DNA from: Candidatus Kryptoniota bacterium
GTDB taxonomy: Bacteria; Bacteroidota; Ignavibacteria; Kryptoniales; JAKASW01
Assembly: GCA_036567965.1 (NCBI GenBank)
Contig: DATCTN010000026.1
Span: 1-64,000 of the forward strand
Length of the DNA: 64,000 nucleotides
Direction: 5' to 3'
Part shown: piece by piece, positions 25,825 through 33,840 of the stretch
Layout: each line of letters opens with the position of its first letter
Position numbering within the stretch: the stretch's first letter is position 1
Notes under the pieces: model-generated
What the model saw: only the letters and a program-made list of their open reading frames with translations
Database searches by the model: none
What the model was told of the DNA's origin: nothing
Translations under genes and position numbers: made by a program

Positions 25825-25866
25825 CCGACGAATGTATTGCCCGGTACGGCGGGCACGGAGGCATTA

Positions 25867-26271
25867 TTACTTCTGACCCATCCGGGCTTCGGGTATTGTC
25901 GGTTGGAAGAGCTCAACCGGGTTGCCCGACGGATCGTCGACGATGACTTGCTTTCCGCCGACACCTGTGACTATTTCATTCCTGAAATGTGCTCCCGCCG
26001 ACCTTAGCGACTCAACCATGGCGGCGATGTCGTCGACTTGTATCGCAAACCGGTTCCATCCTCCCGGCTCCGGTTTCGTGCCGTCAGGCAAGGACTGGCC
26101 TCCGCCTCCTGAGGGGCTCGGTGCACTCAGGACGAGTCTGAGATCTCCCCGCGACAGCATCGCGAACGGCGGTGCCGGATGCATTTCAAGAGTGAATCCC
26201 AGATGCCCGCAGTAAAACGAAATGGCCGCGTCGACATCGTGGACGATATAGCGGACCTGAACTGTTGCCAT
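25867..26271 (-). CDS. VOC-superfamily protein, divergent from a MarR regulator
   Basis: A 134-residue glyoxalase-fold protein: VRYIVHDVDAAISFYCGHLG, FAMLSRGDLRLVLSAPSPSG, WNRFAIQVDDIAAMVESL and VIVDDPSGNPVELFQP. The Glu of PVELFQP and residues near the start are the usual metal-site positions. It resembles bleomycin-resistance or ring-cleavage type VOC proteins. It is transcribed away from the MarR gene at 26342 with a shared 70-base promoter region that contains a palindrome, so the MarR protein probably represses both. Confidence 0.85.
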   Translation of the reverse strand: MATVQVRYIVHDVDAAISFYCGHLGFTLEMHPAPPFAMLSRGDLRLVLSAPSPSGGGGQSLPDGTKPEPGGWNRFAIQVDDIAAMVESLRSAGAHFRNEIVTGVGGKQVIVDDPSGNPVELFQPTIPEARMGQK

Positions 26272-26303
26272 TATGGCCCCTTTCCGTTATCTTTATGATG
26301 ATG

Positions 26304-26322
26304 TTACTTGATTTTCAAGATA
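26304..26322. promoter_or_regulatory. Likely MarR operator between the VOC and MarR genes
   Basis: TTACTTGATTTTCAAGATAA contains CTTGA-TTT-TCAAG as a perfect inverted repeat, of the size and type bound by MarR dimers. It lies midway between the two divergent starts. Confidence 0.65.
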
Positions 26323-26341
26323 AAGTCAACGACTGCGTCGC

Positions 26342-26818
26342 ATGAATTCGGTGAGAAAAAAAGATCTTATGAGAGAGTTAATCGTGGGGACGAGGGAAAA
26401 CTCTATCGGTGCAGTCCTCTTTCACCAGGCGGCAGGCCAGATTCTCGGTCTAAACGTCAGCGACATGAAGTGCCTTGACGCGATCGTGATCAGGGGGCCG
26501 TCGACCCCATCCAGGCTTGCGTCAATTACCGGACTCACAACCGGAGCAACCACAACGATGATCGACAGGCTGGAAAAAGCGGGGCTTGTCGAGAGGCAGC
26601 GTAACCCTGATGACCGGAGGGGTACTGTCGTTGTCCTCTCGAAACAGGCCGCGAAGAAACTCCCTCCGTTGTTTGACTCTATGTCACGCGCCATGGAACG
26701 GCTGGCTTCGGGGTACACGGAAAACGAGTTGAAGCTGCTCTCTGAGTATTTTCGAAAGCTTGCCGTCATTTGGAAAGAGGAACGGTACAAACTCCTCGCG
26801 CGCGTGCAGGATCGATGA
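26342..26818 (+). CDS. MarR-family transcription regulator
   Basis: A 158-residue winged-helix protein: CLDAIVIRGPSTPSRLASIT, GLTTGATTTMIDRLEKAGLV (recognition helix), ERQRNPDDRRGTVVVLS (wing), then a C-terminal dimerisation helix pair. The DxRxxxV wing motif is intact. Expected to bind the palindrome at 26304-26322 and respond to a small aromatic or lipophilic ligand. Divergent from the VOC gene. Confidence 0.88.
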   Translation: MNSVRKKDLMRELIVGTRENSIGAVLFHQAAGQILGLNVSDMKCLDAIVIRGPSTPSRLASITGLTTGATTTMIDRLEKAGLVERQRNPDDRRGTVVVLSKQAAKKLPPLFDSMSRAMERLASGYTENELKLLSEYFRKLAVIWKEERYKLLARVQDR

Positions 26819-27100
26819 CACAGATCTGCATGAACCTCATTTTATTTTTGGATCAAGTTTATTAATTTCTGTTGTAGTTGTTGTGGCAGCAGGCAAAATT
26901 CGTGTAGTCAGGGAAGCCTCTTAGTCGCCGCTACCCATTTGAAAGCCGGCACTTCCAGTTTGATCTCTCTTCTCAGTGCCGGTAATGATTTTGAATTAGA
27001 ATATCTTTCACTCTGATCCGATAATCGTGCATTGCTAATTCCCTCCTTCCGCGTTTTGTCTGAAAGGAATCTGTCTCTCAAATGAGGAAGGTGTATTGCG

Positions 27101-27667
27101 TTGGCATTGCATGTTCTTGAGAGTGAATCTCTCGCGGCCCTTGTAAATCGGTCGACGGGTATTTCCGCACAGAAGTGCTACCAGTGCGGGAAATGTTCGG
27201 CAGGTTGCCCGGCCGCCGTGGGTATGGACATCGCTCCTAACGTCGTCATGCGTCTCCTTCAGGTCGGTACTGAATCAGCGGATCAGAAACTGCTTTGCAG
27301 CTACAGCATCTGGCTTTGCCTCGCGTGCCACACCTGTGACATGCGCTGCCCTATGGAAATCGATCTACCCGGAATCATAGATGTACTCCGCTCGGAATCA
27401 CTCCGCCGAGGAGCGGTCAACCCGAGGGCAAGGGATATCGTAGCATTTCATAAATCATTTATCGATAACGTCCGCCTTTTCGGCAGGATGTGGGAAATAG
27501 GGTTGATCGGCGAGTACAAGGTCCGTACGCGGCATTTTCTTCAGGACATTTTGCTTGCACCTTCGATGTTGGTGAAACGAAAACTCTCTCTATGGCCCGG
27601 ATTGCACGGGCGTCTTGTCTCACGGATCTTTTCCCGCGGACCAGGCAGGTTGGAGAAAACCAGATGA
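27101..27667 (+). CDS. hdrC: HdrC-like iron-sulfur subunit
   Basis: A 188-residue ferredoxin-type protein with two [4Fe-4S] motifs: CYQCGKCSAGCP (about 26-37) and CLACHTCDMRCP (about 74-85). It is the small subunit of a heterodisulfide-reductase-like complex that passes electrons between HdrA and HdrB. The start is TTG at 27101, preceded by GAGGAAGG. Its stop overlaps the ATG of hdrB (ATGA). First of seven co-directional genes through 33734, all in the order hdrC-hdrB-hdrA-flxD-flxC-flxB-flxA. Confidence 0.88.
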   Translation: MALHVLESESLAALVNRSTGISAQKCYQCGKCSAGCPAAVGMDIAPNVVMRLLQVGTESADQKLLCSYSIWLCLACHTCDMRCPMEIDLPGIIDVLRSESLRRGAVNPRARDIVAFHKSFIDNVRLFGRMWEIGLIGEYKVRTRHFLQDILLAPSMLVKRKLSLWPGLHGRLVSRIFSRGPGRLEKTR

Positions 27668-28557
27668 AGATGGGATTATATCCCGGTTGTTCTCTAGAGG
27701 GATCGGCCCGGGAGTATGCCGAATCTCTTCGCGCAATCGCACCGCTTCTTAATCTGGACCTGAGAGAAGTGGAAGGCTGGAATTGTTGCGGTGCGAGTTC
27801 GGCTCACATAATTGACCATGCTGTCTCCCTCGCGCTTCCGGCCCGCATCCTGGCACAGGCCGTCAAGCAGGAAATGGATGAAGTCCTCGTTCCGTGCGCA
27901 GCGTGCTTTAACCGGCTTGCGTCCGCGAAGCACGAGCTTGCCGCCGACCCTGGCGTGAGGGAAGAGGTGTCCGCCATGATCGGCATGAATCTCGACGACA
28001 ACACTGAGATCAGGAATATTCTTGAAGTTCTGGACAAAGTACTCACTCCTGATATTATCAAATCGATTCCGAATACTTTTCCCCACAAAGTCGCTTGCTA
28101 TTATGGCTGCCTCCTCGTCCGGCCGCCTGATGTTGTCCGGTCTGACAAACCTGAGGACCCGGTAGTAATGGACGGACTTATGAAAAAAATTGGCGCGACC
28201 ACTATCGACTGGGGAATGAAAACAGAATGCTGTGGTGCGAGTCTGTCGATCCCGAGGACGGACATAGTCGGGATTCTATGCGGGCGGATTCTGGAAGACG
28301 CCTTCATCCGCGGCGCGGAGGCGATCGTGGTTGCTTGCCCGATGTGCCATTCGAATCTCGACATGCGCAGATCGGAAGTTGAAAGGACAACCGGGAAGAA
28401 ATTTTCTCTCCCGGTCATATATATAACTCAGGCTATCGGTCTGGCGTTCGGTCTTAGCCCGGATGTGCTCGGCATTCAAAGGCATTTTGTGAGAATGGGA
28501 CTTGAAGCGAGGAACAAGGTCCCGCAGAAACCGCTGGCCAAAGAAGCAGGATCATAG
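27664..28557 (+). CDS. hdrB: HdrB-like subunit with two CCG domains
   Basis: A 297-residue protein starting MKMGLYPGCSLEGSAREYAE. Two CCG (cysteine-rich) motifs are visible: NCCGASSAH with the later PCAACFNRL, and YYGCLLVRPP, ECCGASLSIP, ACPMCHSNLD. In methanogen HdrB these bind the two non-cubane [4Fe-4S] clusters that cleave a disulfide. The substrate in bacteria with Flx-Hdr is thought to be DsrC-like or another small disulfide; no dsrC gene is in the window. An upstream in-frame start at 27490 would overlap most of hdrC and is rejected. Confidence 0.9.
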   Translation: MKMGLYPGCSLEGSAREYAESLRAIAPLLNLDLREVEGWNCCGASSAHIIDHAVSLALPARILAQAVKQEMDEVLVPCAACFNRLASAKHELAADPGVREEVSAMIGMNLDDNTEIRNILEVLDKVLTPDIIKSIPNTFPHKVACYYGCLLVRPPDVVRSDKPEDPVVMDGLMKKIGATTIDWGMKTECCGASLSIPRTDIVGILCGRILEDAFIRGAEAIVVACPMCHSNLDMRRSEVERTTGKKFSLPVIYITQAIGLAFGLSPDVLGIQRHFVRMGLEARNKVPQKPLAKEAGS

Positions 28558-28568
28558 GAATACTCTCC

Positions 28569-30566
28569 ATGTCACGAATCGGTGTGTTCGTCTGTCATTG
28601 CGGCGAGAATATCAACTCGACTGTCGACTGCGGCCGTGTCGCGAAGGAATGCGCCGCAATTCCCGGTGTGGCGCACAGCGTAGACTATAAATACATGTGC
28701 TCCGACCCCGGACAGGCTCTCATCCGCGACTCGATACGTGATAAGAACTTAACCGGAGTAGTGGTCGCTGCGTGTTCGCCCCGGATGCACGAACCGACAT
28801 TCAGACGGGCCTGTGCCGACTCCGGCATGAATCCTTTCCTTTGCGAGATGGCAAATCTCCGTGAGCACTGCTCCTGGGTGCATGCAAAATCGGATTCCAC
28901 CACCGAGAAAGCGATCGACATTGTCTCGATGATGGTGGAAAAAGTGAAACGCAACAAGCCGCTCTTTCCTATAAAAGTGCCGGTCACTAAGACCGCGCTG
29001 GTGATTGGCGGTGGGATCGCTGGAATACAAGCGGCTCTCGATATCGCCAACGCGGGGAAACAGGTCGTGTTGATCGAACGTGATCCGTCGATTGGCGGTC
29101 ACATGTCGCAGTTGTCCGAGACATTTCCGACACTCGATTGTTCGCAGTGCATTCTCACACCACGTATGGTTGAGATCGCCCAGCACCCGAACATCACGCT
29201 CTATTCTTACGCTGAGCTTGAAAGTCTTACGGGATTTGTAGGAAACTTCACCGCCCGAATTCGCAAGAAAGCGAAAAGCATAGACGAAAAAGCATGTACC
29301 GGCTGCGGGGACTGCGCGACCGCGTGTCCGATCAAGAAGATACCCAGCGAGTTTAATACAGGCCTCGGTTTGAGAAGCGCCATCTACATCCCGTTCCCTC
29401 AGGCTATTCCAAACAAACCGGTGGTCGACAGGAAACATTGCTCTTATTTCAAAAACGGCAAATGCAAATTCTGTGTGACGAAATGTCCGGCAAACGCTAT
29501 AAAACTCGATCAACAAGACGAGCTTATTGATATTCCGGTCGGCTCGGTGGTAGTCGCGACAGGATTCAGCGTCGTGGATTCAACGTTCTTTCCGGAGTAT
29601 GGATACGGAAAATACAAGGATGTGATATCAGGATTGCAATTCGAGCGGCTGCTTTCGGCGTCAGGTCCGACTCTTGGCGAAATGAAACGCCCGTCGGACG
29701 GATCGCTCCCGAAAAAAATCGTTTTCATCGCGTGTGCAGGTTCGCGCGATCCGGCAAAGGGTATCGAGTACTGCTCGAAGATCTGCTGTATGTATACGGC
29801 AAAACATGCCATGCTTTATAAGCACAAGGTGCATGACGGAGAAGCTTACGTCTTCTACATGGACATACGAGCGGGCGGGAAGGGTTATGACGAATTTGTC
29901 AGAAGGGCGATTGAGGAAGACGATGTGAAGTATATCCGTGGAAGGGTGTCGCGCGTTTACGAGCGCAATGGCAAGTTGATCGTTCGCGGCGCGGATACTC
30001 TGCTTGCAGGCGAGCAGGTGGAGATAGAAGCCGACATGGTCGTGCTCGCAACAGCCGCAGTTGCCAATCAAGGTGCTGAAGACCTCGCACAGAAACTTCA
30101 TGTGAGTTATGACGCGCATGACTTCTTCTCCGAAGCTCATCCGAAGTTGAGGCCTGTCGAGACGAATACTGCGGGAATATTTCTGGCGGGCGCGTGCCAG
30201 GCACCGAAGGACATTCCTGAAAGTGTCGGCCAGGCATCAGCCGCAGCGAGCAAGGTCGTCGGAATGTTTTCAGCCGACGAACTAACCCGGGAGCCGATCA
30301 TAGCCGTCGTGAATCGTTCCGCCCCGCCGGTCTTTTCCACCTGCGCAGGCTGCTTCATGTGCCAGTCCGCATGCCCGTTCAGCGCGATCGAACGTGAGGA
30401 AATCAGAACGAGAGACGGCCAACTAATCAAGACCGTAGCAAGAGTCAATCCTGGTTTATGCCAGGGGTGCGGGACATGTGTCGCGTTCTGCAGATCCAAG
30501 TCGATCGATCTGCAAGGGTACACTGATGACCAGGTCTATGCCGAAGTCGTGGAGCTATTTGCCTGA
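28569..30566 (+). CDS. hdrA: HdrA-like flavoprotein (electron-bifurcating subunit)
   Basis: A 665-residue protein: N-terminal Cys segment VFVCHCGENI and VAACSPRMHEPTFRRAC, then the FAD-binding fold VIGGGIAGIQAALDIANAG (about 143-161) and IERDPSIGGHMSQLSETFPT. Ferredoxin-like clusters follow: CTGCGDCATACP, CSYFKNGKCKFCVTKCP and, near the C terminus, CAGCFMCQSACP and CQGCGTCVAFCR. HdrA is the flavin site where electrons from the Flx/Mvh side are split toward ferredoxin and HdrB. All these motifs are intact. The stop overlaps the next ATG (TGATG). Confidence 0.92.
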   Translation: MSRIGVFVCHCGENINSTVDCGRVAKECAAIPGVAHSVDYKYMCSDPGQALIRDSIRDKNLTGVVVAACSPRMHEPTFRRACADSGMNPFLCEMANLREHCSWVHAKSDSTTEKAIDIVSMMVEKVKRNKPLFPIKVPVTKTALVIGGGIAGIQAALDIANAGKQVVLIERDPSIGGHMSQLSETFPTLDCSQCILTPRMVEIAQHPNITLYSYAELESLTGFVGNFTARIRKKAKSIDEKACTGCGDCATACPIKKIPSEFNTGLGLRSAIYIPFPQAIPNKPVVDRKHCSYFKNGKCKFCVTKCPANAIKLDQQDELIDIPVGSVVVATGFSVVDSTFFPEYGYGKYKDVISGLQFERLLSASGPTLGEMKRPSDGSLPKKIVFIACAGSRDPAKGIEYCSKICCMYTAKHAMLYKHKVHDGEAYVFYMDIRAGGKGYDEFVRRAIEEDDVKYIRGRVSRVYERNGKLIVRGADTLLAGEQVEIEADMVVLATAAVANQGAEDLAQKLHVSYDAHDFFSEAHPKLRPVETNTAGIFLAGACQAPKDIPESVGQASAAASKVVGMFSADELTREPIIAVVNRSAPPVFSTCAGCFMCQSACPFSAIEREEIRTRDGQLIKTVARVNPGLCQGCGTCVAFCRSKSIDLQGYTDDQVYAEVVELFA

Positions 30567-31003
30567 TGAATGAAATCTTCGATCCAAAAATAGTCGCTTT
30601 CGTTTGTAATTGGTGCACATATGCCGGAGCCGACTTGACCGGAACGAGCAGGATCAAGTACGCGCCGAACGTCCGCATAATGCGCTTCCCCTGCACGGGA
30701 CGAATCGATTACAATTTGGTGCTGAATGCTTTCGCGCAGGGTGCGGACGGAGTGATCGTGTCGGGCTGCCATCCGAACGACTGTCACTATACATCGGGTA
30801 ATTTCCACGCGCGACGCAGATGGATAGTCTTTCGTGAACTTATGGAGTTCATGGGAATTGATATGCGTCGGGTAAGATTCTCATGGGTCTCCGCGGCCGA
30901 GGGCGCAAAATGGGCGGAGGTCGTCAACTCGACGGTTGAAGAGGTCCGCGCGCTCGGACCATCTAAAGATTTTTCTGTCATGAAGAACGAGTTGGTAGCG
31001 TGA
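30566..31003 (+). CDS. flxD: MvhD/FlxD-like iron-sulfur subunit
   Basis: A 145-residue protein of the MvhD family: VAFVCNWCTYAGADLTGTSR, MRFPCTGRIDYNLVLNAFAQ, GVIVSGCHPNDCHYTSGN. The Cys residues bind a [2Fe-2S] cluster in methanogen MvhD. It links the NAD(P)H-oxidising Flx part to HdrA. It follows hdrA with overlapping stop and start and precedes the three other flx genes. Confidence 0.9.
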   Translation: MNEIFDPKIVAFVCNWCTYAGADLTGTSRIKYAPNVRIMRFPCTGRIDYNLVLNAFAQGADGVIVSGCHPNDCHYTSGNFHARRRWIVFRELMEFMGIDMRRVRFSWVSAAEGAKWAEVVNSTVEEVRALGPSKDFSVMKNELVA

Positions 31004-31045
31004 TGAACATCCTGGCTGTGACAGTTAATCCATGAAAGAGTGCGA

Positions 31046-31858
31046 ATGAATCCACAGACGGAGGTACTTCAGAAGAAGGCAGGGGATCTCCTCGGGTCAG
31101 GAAAAGTGGGCGTCGTTATCGGCTATGGCGAGGGAAGCGCCGGACGCGTAAGACCTGTCTTCGTACGAGATACATCGCACATATCATCCCTGGTGTGGGA
31201 TGAAAGATGCAGGCAAAACCTTGCGGTCTACCTTCTCAAACCGGAAATCAGGAAGCTTGGAATCCCTGCCGTAACTGCCGCACCTGCCGTCGTCATGACT
31301 ATCATACAATTGATTTCCGAGAACCAGATCAAGTCCGCCGATCTCGTTACTCTCGCTTTTGACAACGACTCGATTGTTGAACTTAAGGACAACTCCGGGC
31401 TCGAGGCATACGCGCTGGGTCATCAGCTGGTTGTCCCTGAGTCGGTGGGCAAGGAGATAAAAACCATTTCAGATTTGGACACGCAGGGGCGGTTTAATTA
31501 TTGGAACGATGAATTATCACGTTGTATAAAATGCTACGCCTGTCGCGCGGCGTGCCCCCTGTGCTATTGCGAGAAGTGCATCACTGACGACAACCAGCCG
31601 CAATGGGTCTGCGTCGCGTCCCACGCATTAGGGAACTTTGAGTGGCACATCAACCGTGCAATGCACCTTGCGGGAAGGTGCGTTGAGTGCGGCTCGTGCA
31701 GCGCCGCGTGTCCGGTCGGGATACGTGTCGGCCTGATGACGACGGAGGCGGCGAACATCGTGAAGCAAAACTTCGGGTACAGGCCGGGCTTGCGATGCGA
31801 CTCGCAGGCGCCCATGGCAACGTTCAAAGTGGAAGACGCGGAAGATTTTATTAAATGA
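31046..31858 (+). CDS. flxC: FlxC-like ferredoxin subunit
   Basis: About 270 residues. The N-terminal half (GKVGVVIGYGEGSAGRVRPV, LKPEIRKLGIPAVTAAPAVV) resembles the F420-hydrogenase/dehydrogenase beta-like fold. The C-terminal half has two clusters, CIKCYACRAACP with CYCEKC, and CVECGSCSAACP. ATG 31046 is preceded by AAAGAG; GTG 31040 is an alternative. The stop overlaps the next ATG (ATGA). In Flx-Hdr complexes this subunit carries electrons between FlxA/B and FlxD. Confidence 0.75.
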   Translation: MNPQTEVLQKKAGDLLGSGKVGVVIGYGEGSAGRVRPVFVRDTSHISSLVWDERCRQNLAVYLLKPEIRKLGIPAVTAAPAVVMTIIQLISENQIKSADLVTLAFDNDSIVELKDNSGLEAYALGHQLVVPESVGKEIKTISDLDTQGRFNYWNDELSRCIKCYACRAACPLCYCEKCITDDNQPQWVCVASHALGNFEWHINRAMHLAGRCVECGSCSAACPVGIRVGLMTTEAANIVKQNFGYRPGLRCDSQAPMATFKVEDAEDFIK

Positions 31859-32886
31859 ATACCATTCAAAAGAATATCACTCACGAAAATCTCCTGAAGT
31901 TCCTCGAAGCCGTCCGGTCTGACGGCAGGATTCTATATGGGCCCCAAGAAGTGAAGCATAAGACCTTTTTTAAGAAAGTAGAAGACGTCGAATCGATCAC
32001 CTTCGATTATGTGCAGACTACTGAGTCACCGAAAGCTGTCCTTTTCCCGAGAGTCGAGAGGCTCATTTCTTACGAGAAGGTGAACGGCGAGGTCAAGATT
32101 GTTGATCACGCCGTCGAGATTGACGGGACTGAATTGGTCCTTTTCGGCAGCCGGCCCTGTGACGCTGTTGCTATGAAGCTGCTTGCCGACTTTTTCGAAC
32201 GTGACACGCCCGACACGTTCGTCAAGCGGAGAAGAGGAAATCTGACTATCATCAGTATGAGCTGTGTGAATTCAGATGAATACTGTTTTTGTACTTCGGC
32301 GAAGACATCACCGGGCGATACCTCGGGGAGCGATATACTCTTAACACCGGTCGGTGATAATTCGTATTACGCGGAGATCTTAACTGAGAAAGGGAACGCG
32401 CTACATAATGCTCACGGCGGTCTCTTCACGGACAGTGAGACAATTGAAAAAGAGAAGTTTCTGGCGAAAGTCGAAAACAATTTCTCCACAGGCGAAGTAA
32501 CCAGGCGTCTTTCAAAAGCGTTCAGCCATCCATTATGGAACGATGCGGCATTGAGGTGCATCGGGTGCGGCACATGCGCTTACGTTTGTCCGGTCTGTTC
32601 ATGTTTTGACATCCAGGACGAGGGAAATTATAAAAACGGCGTCCGCCTGCGATGCTGGGATTCGTGTGGGTTCGCGAATTTCACGCTTCACACATCGGGG
32701 CACAATCCGCGTCCGACTCAATCGGCACGGTGGCGTCAGCGGGTGATGCATAAATTTTCATACTGGCCGGAGGATTACGGAACCGCCGGATGTGTCGGCT
32801 GCGGCAGGTGCTCGCGGGCTTGTCCGGCAGATATGAACCTAAAAGAACAGCTCAAGGAAATAGTCGAAAAGATCGAGGTGTCGTGA
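31855..32886 (+). CDS. flxB: FlxB-like 4Fe-4S dicluster subunit (sulfhydrogenase beta/AsrA-like)
   Basis: A 343-residue protein resembling the beta subunit of sulfhydrogenase and AsrA. The N-terminal part has VLFGSRPCDAVAMKLLADFF and SVNSDEYCFCTS-type Cys (MSCVNSDEYCFCTS). Two C-terminal clusters are CIGCGTCAYVCPVCSC and CVGCGRCSRACP. It passes electrons from the FAD/NAD(P)H subunit encoded next. Start overlaps flxC; end overlaps flxA. Confidence 0.85.
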   Translation: MNTIQKNITHENLLKFLEAVRSDGRILYGPQEVKHKTFFKKVEDVESITFDYVQTTESPKAVLFPRVERLISYEKVNGEVKIVDHAVEIDGTELVLFGSRPCDAVAMKLLADFFERDTPDTFVKRRRGNLTIISMSCVNSDEYCFCTSAKTSPGDTSGSDILLTPVGDNSYYAEILTEKGNALHNAHGGLFTDSETIEKEKFLAKVENNFSTGEVTRRLSKAFSHPLWNDAALRCIGCGTCAYVCPVCSCFDIQDEGNYKNGVRLRCWDSCGFANFTLHTSGHNPRPTQSARWRQRVMHKFSYWPEDYGTAGCVGCGRCSRACPADMNLKEQLKEIVEKIEVS

Positions 32887-33734
32887 CACTTGGAATGAGC
32901 ATCGGCAATAACTACAATCCATACTTGATGCGAATTGAGAAGATCACTGATGAAGCTCCCGGCGTGAAGACGTTCCGTCTCAATTTCATCGACGACAGCG
33001 CCAGGAAAAATTTTGAGTTCCGTGCGGGCCAGTTCGGTGAGTATTCGATTTTCGGCGAAGGCGAATCGACGTTTTGTATTGCTTCTCCTCCAACTCGCAA
33101 GGATTACATCGAATGCACGTTCCGCCAGACCGGTCGGGTGACGTCCGCACTGGCAAGGAGTGAAGAGGGAGACATGATCGGATTTCGCGGACCGTATGGA
33201 AATATTTTTCCCCTCGAAAAGTGGAAAGGAAAGAACCTCCTCTTTGTCGCCGGCGGGATTGCACTTCCCCCGATGCGATGCGTCATCTGGAACGCGCTCG
33301 ATCTGCGCGACTGGTTCAAGGATATTACCGTCCTCTACGGCGCCCGTACCGTTTCTGATCTCGTCTATAAGCACGAGCTTCAGGAATGGAGCAACCGGTC
33401 CGACATGAAATTAGTTACAACGGTTGATCCGGGAGGAGAGACTTCAGACTGGAAAGGGAAAGTCGGATTCGTCCCCACCGTACTGGAACAATTGGCACCT
33501 ACGGGCGACAACACTACGGCAATTGTCTGTGGTCCCCCGATAATGATTAAGCTCGCGTTTCCGGTTCTCGAAAAATCCGGCTTCTCACCGGACAATATCT
33601 TCACTACTCTTGAGAACAAGATGAAGTGCGGGATAGGGAAATGCGGTCGCTGCAATGTTGGCCCCGCGTATGTGTGCAAGGACGGGCCTGTCTTTACATA
33701 CTCTCAGTTACAGCGTCTCCCTGCCGAGTATTAG
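32883..33734 (+). CDS. flxA: FlxA-like FAD/NAD(P)H-binding subunit
   Basis: About 283 residues related to sulfhydrogenase gamma and dihydroorotate dehydrogenase electron-transfer subunits: YLMRIEKITDEAPGVKTFRL, RAGQFGEYSIFGEGESTFCI (FAD), GRVTSALARSEEGDMIGFRG and NLLFVAGGIALPPMRCVI (NAD). At the C terminus is a [2Fe-2S] motif CGIGKCGRCNVGPAYVC. The start may be GTG 32883, overlapping the flxB stop (GTGA), or ATG 32895. It closes the seven-gene operon; NAD(P)H is the likely electron source of the complex. Confidence 0.88.
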   Translation: MTLGMSIGNNYNPYLMRIEKITDEAPGVKTFRLNFIDDSARKNFEFRAGQFGEYSIFGEGESTFCIASPPTRKDYIECTFRQTGRVTSALARSEEGDMIGFRGPYGNIFPLEKWKGKNLLFVAGGIALPPMRCVIWNALDLRDWFKDITVLYGARTVSDLVYKHELQEWSNRSDMKLVTTVDPGGETSDWKGKVGFVPTVLEQLAPTGDNTTAIVCGPPIMIKLAFPVLEKSGFSPDNIFTTLENKMKCGIGKCGRCNVGPAYVCKDGPVFTYSQLQRLPAEY

Positions 33735-33840
33735 TTCTCATCTCGTGAGATTGTTCCCGCACTAATGTCGTTTCGGGAGTGATCTGTCCGCAATGGTCTC
33801 ATGATATCTAGAAGAGCGAGGCAAGCGTCCTGCTGATCGC

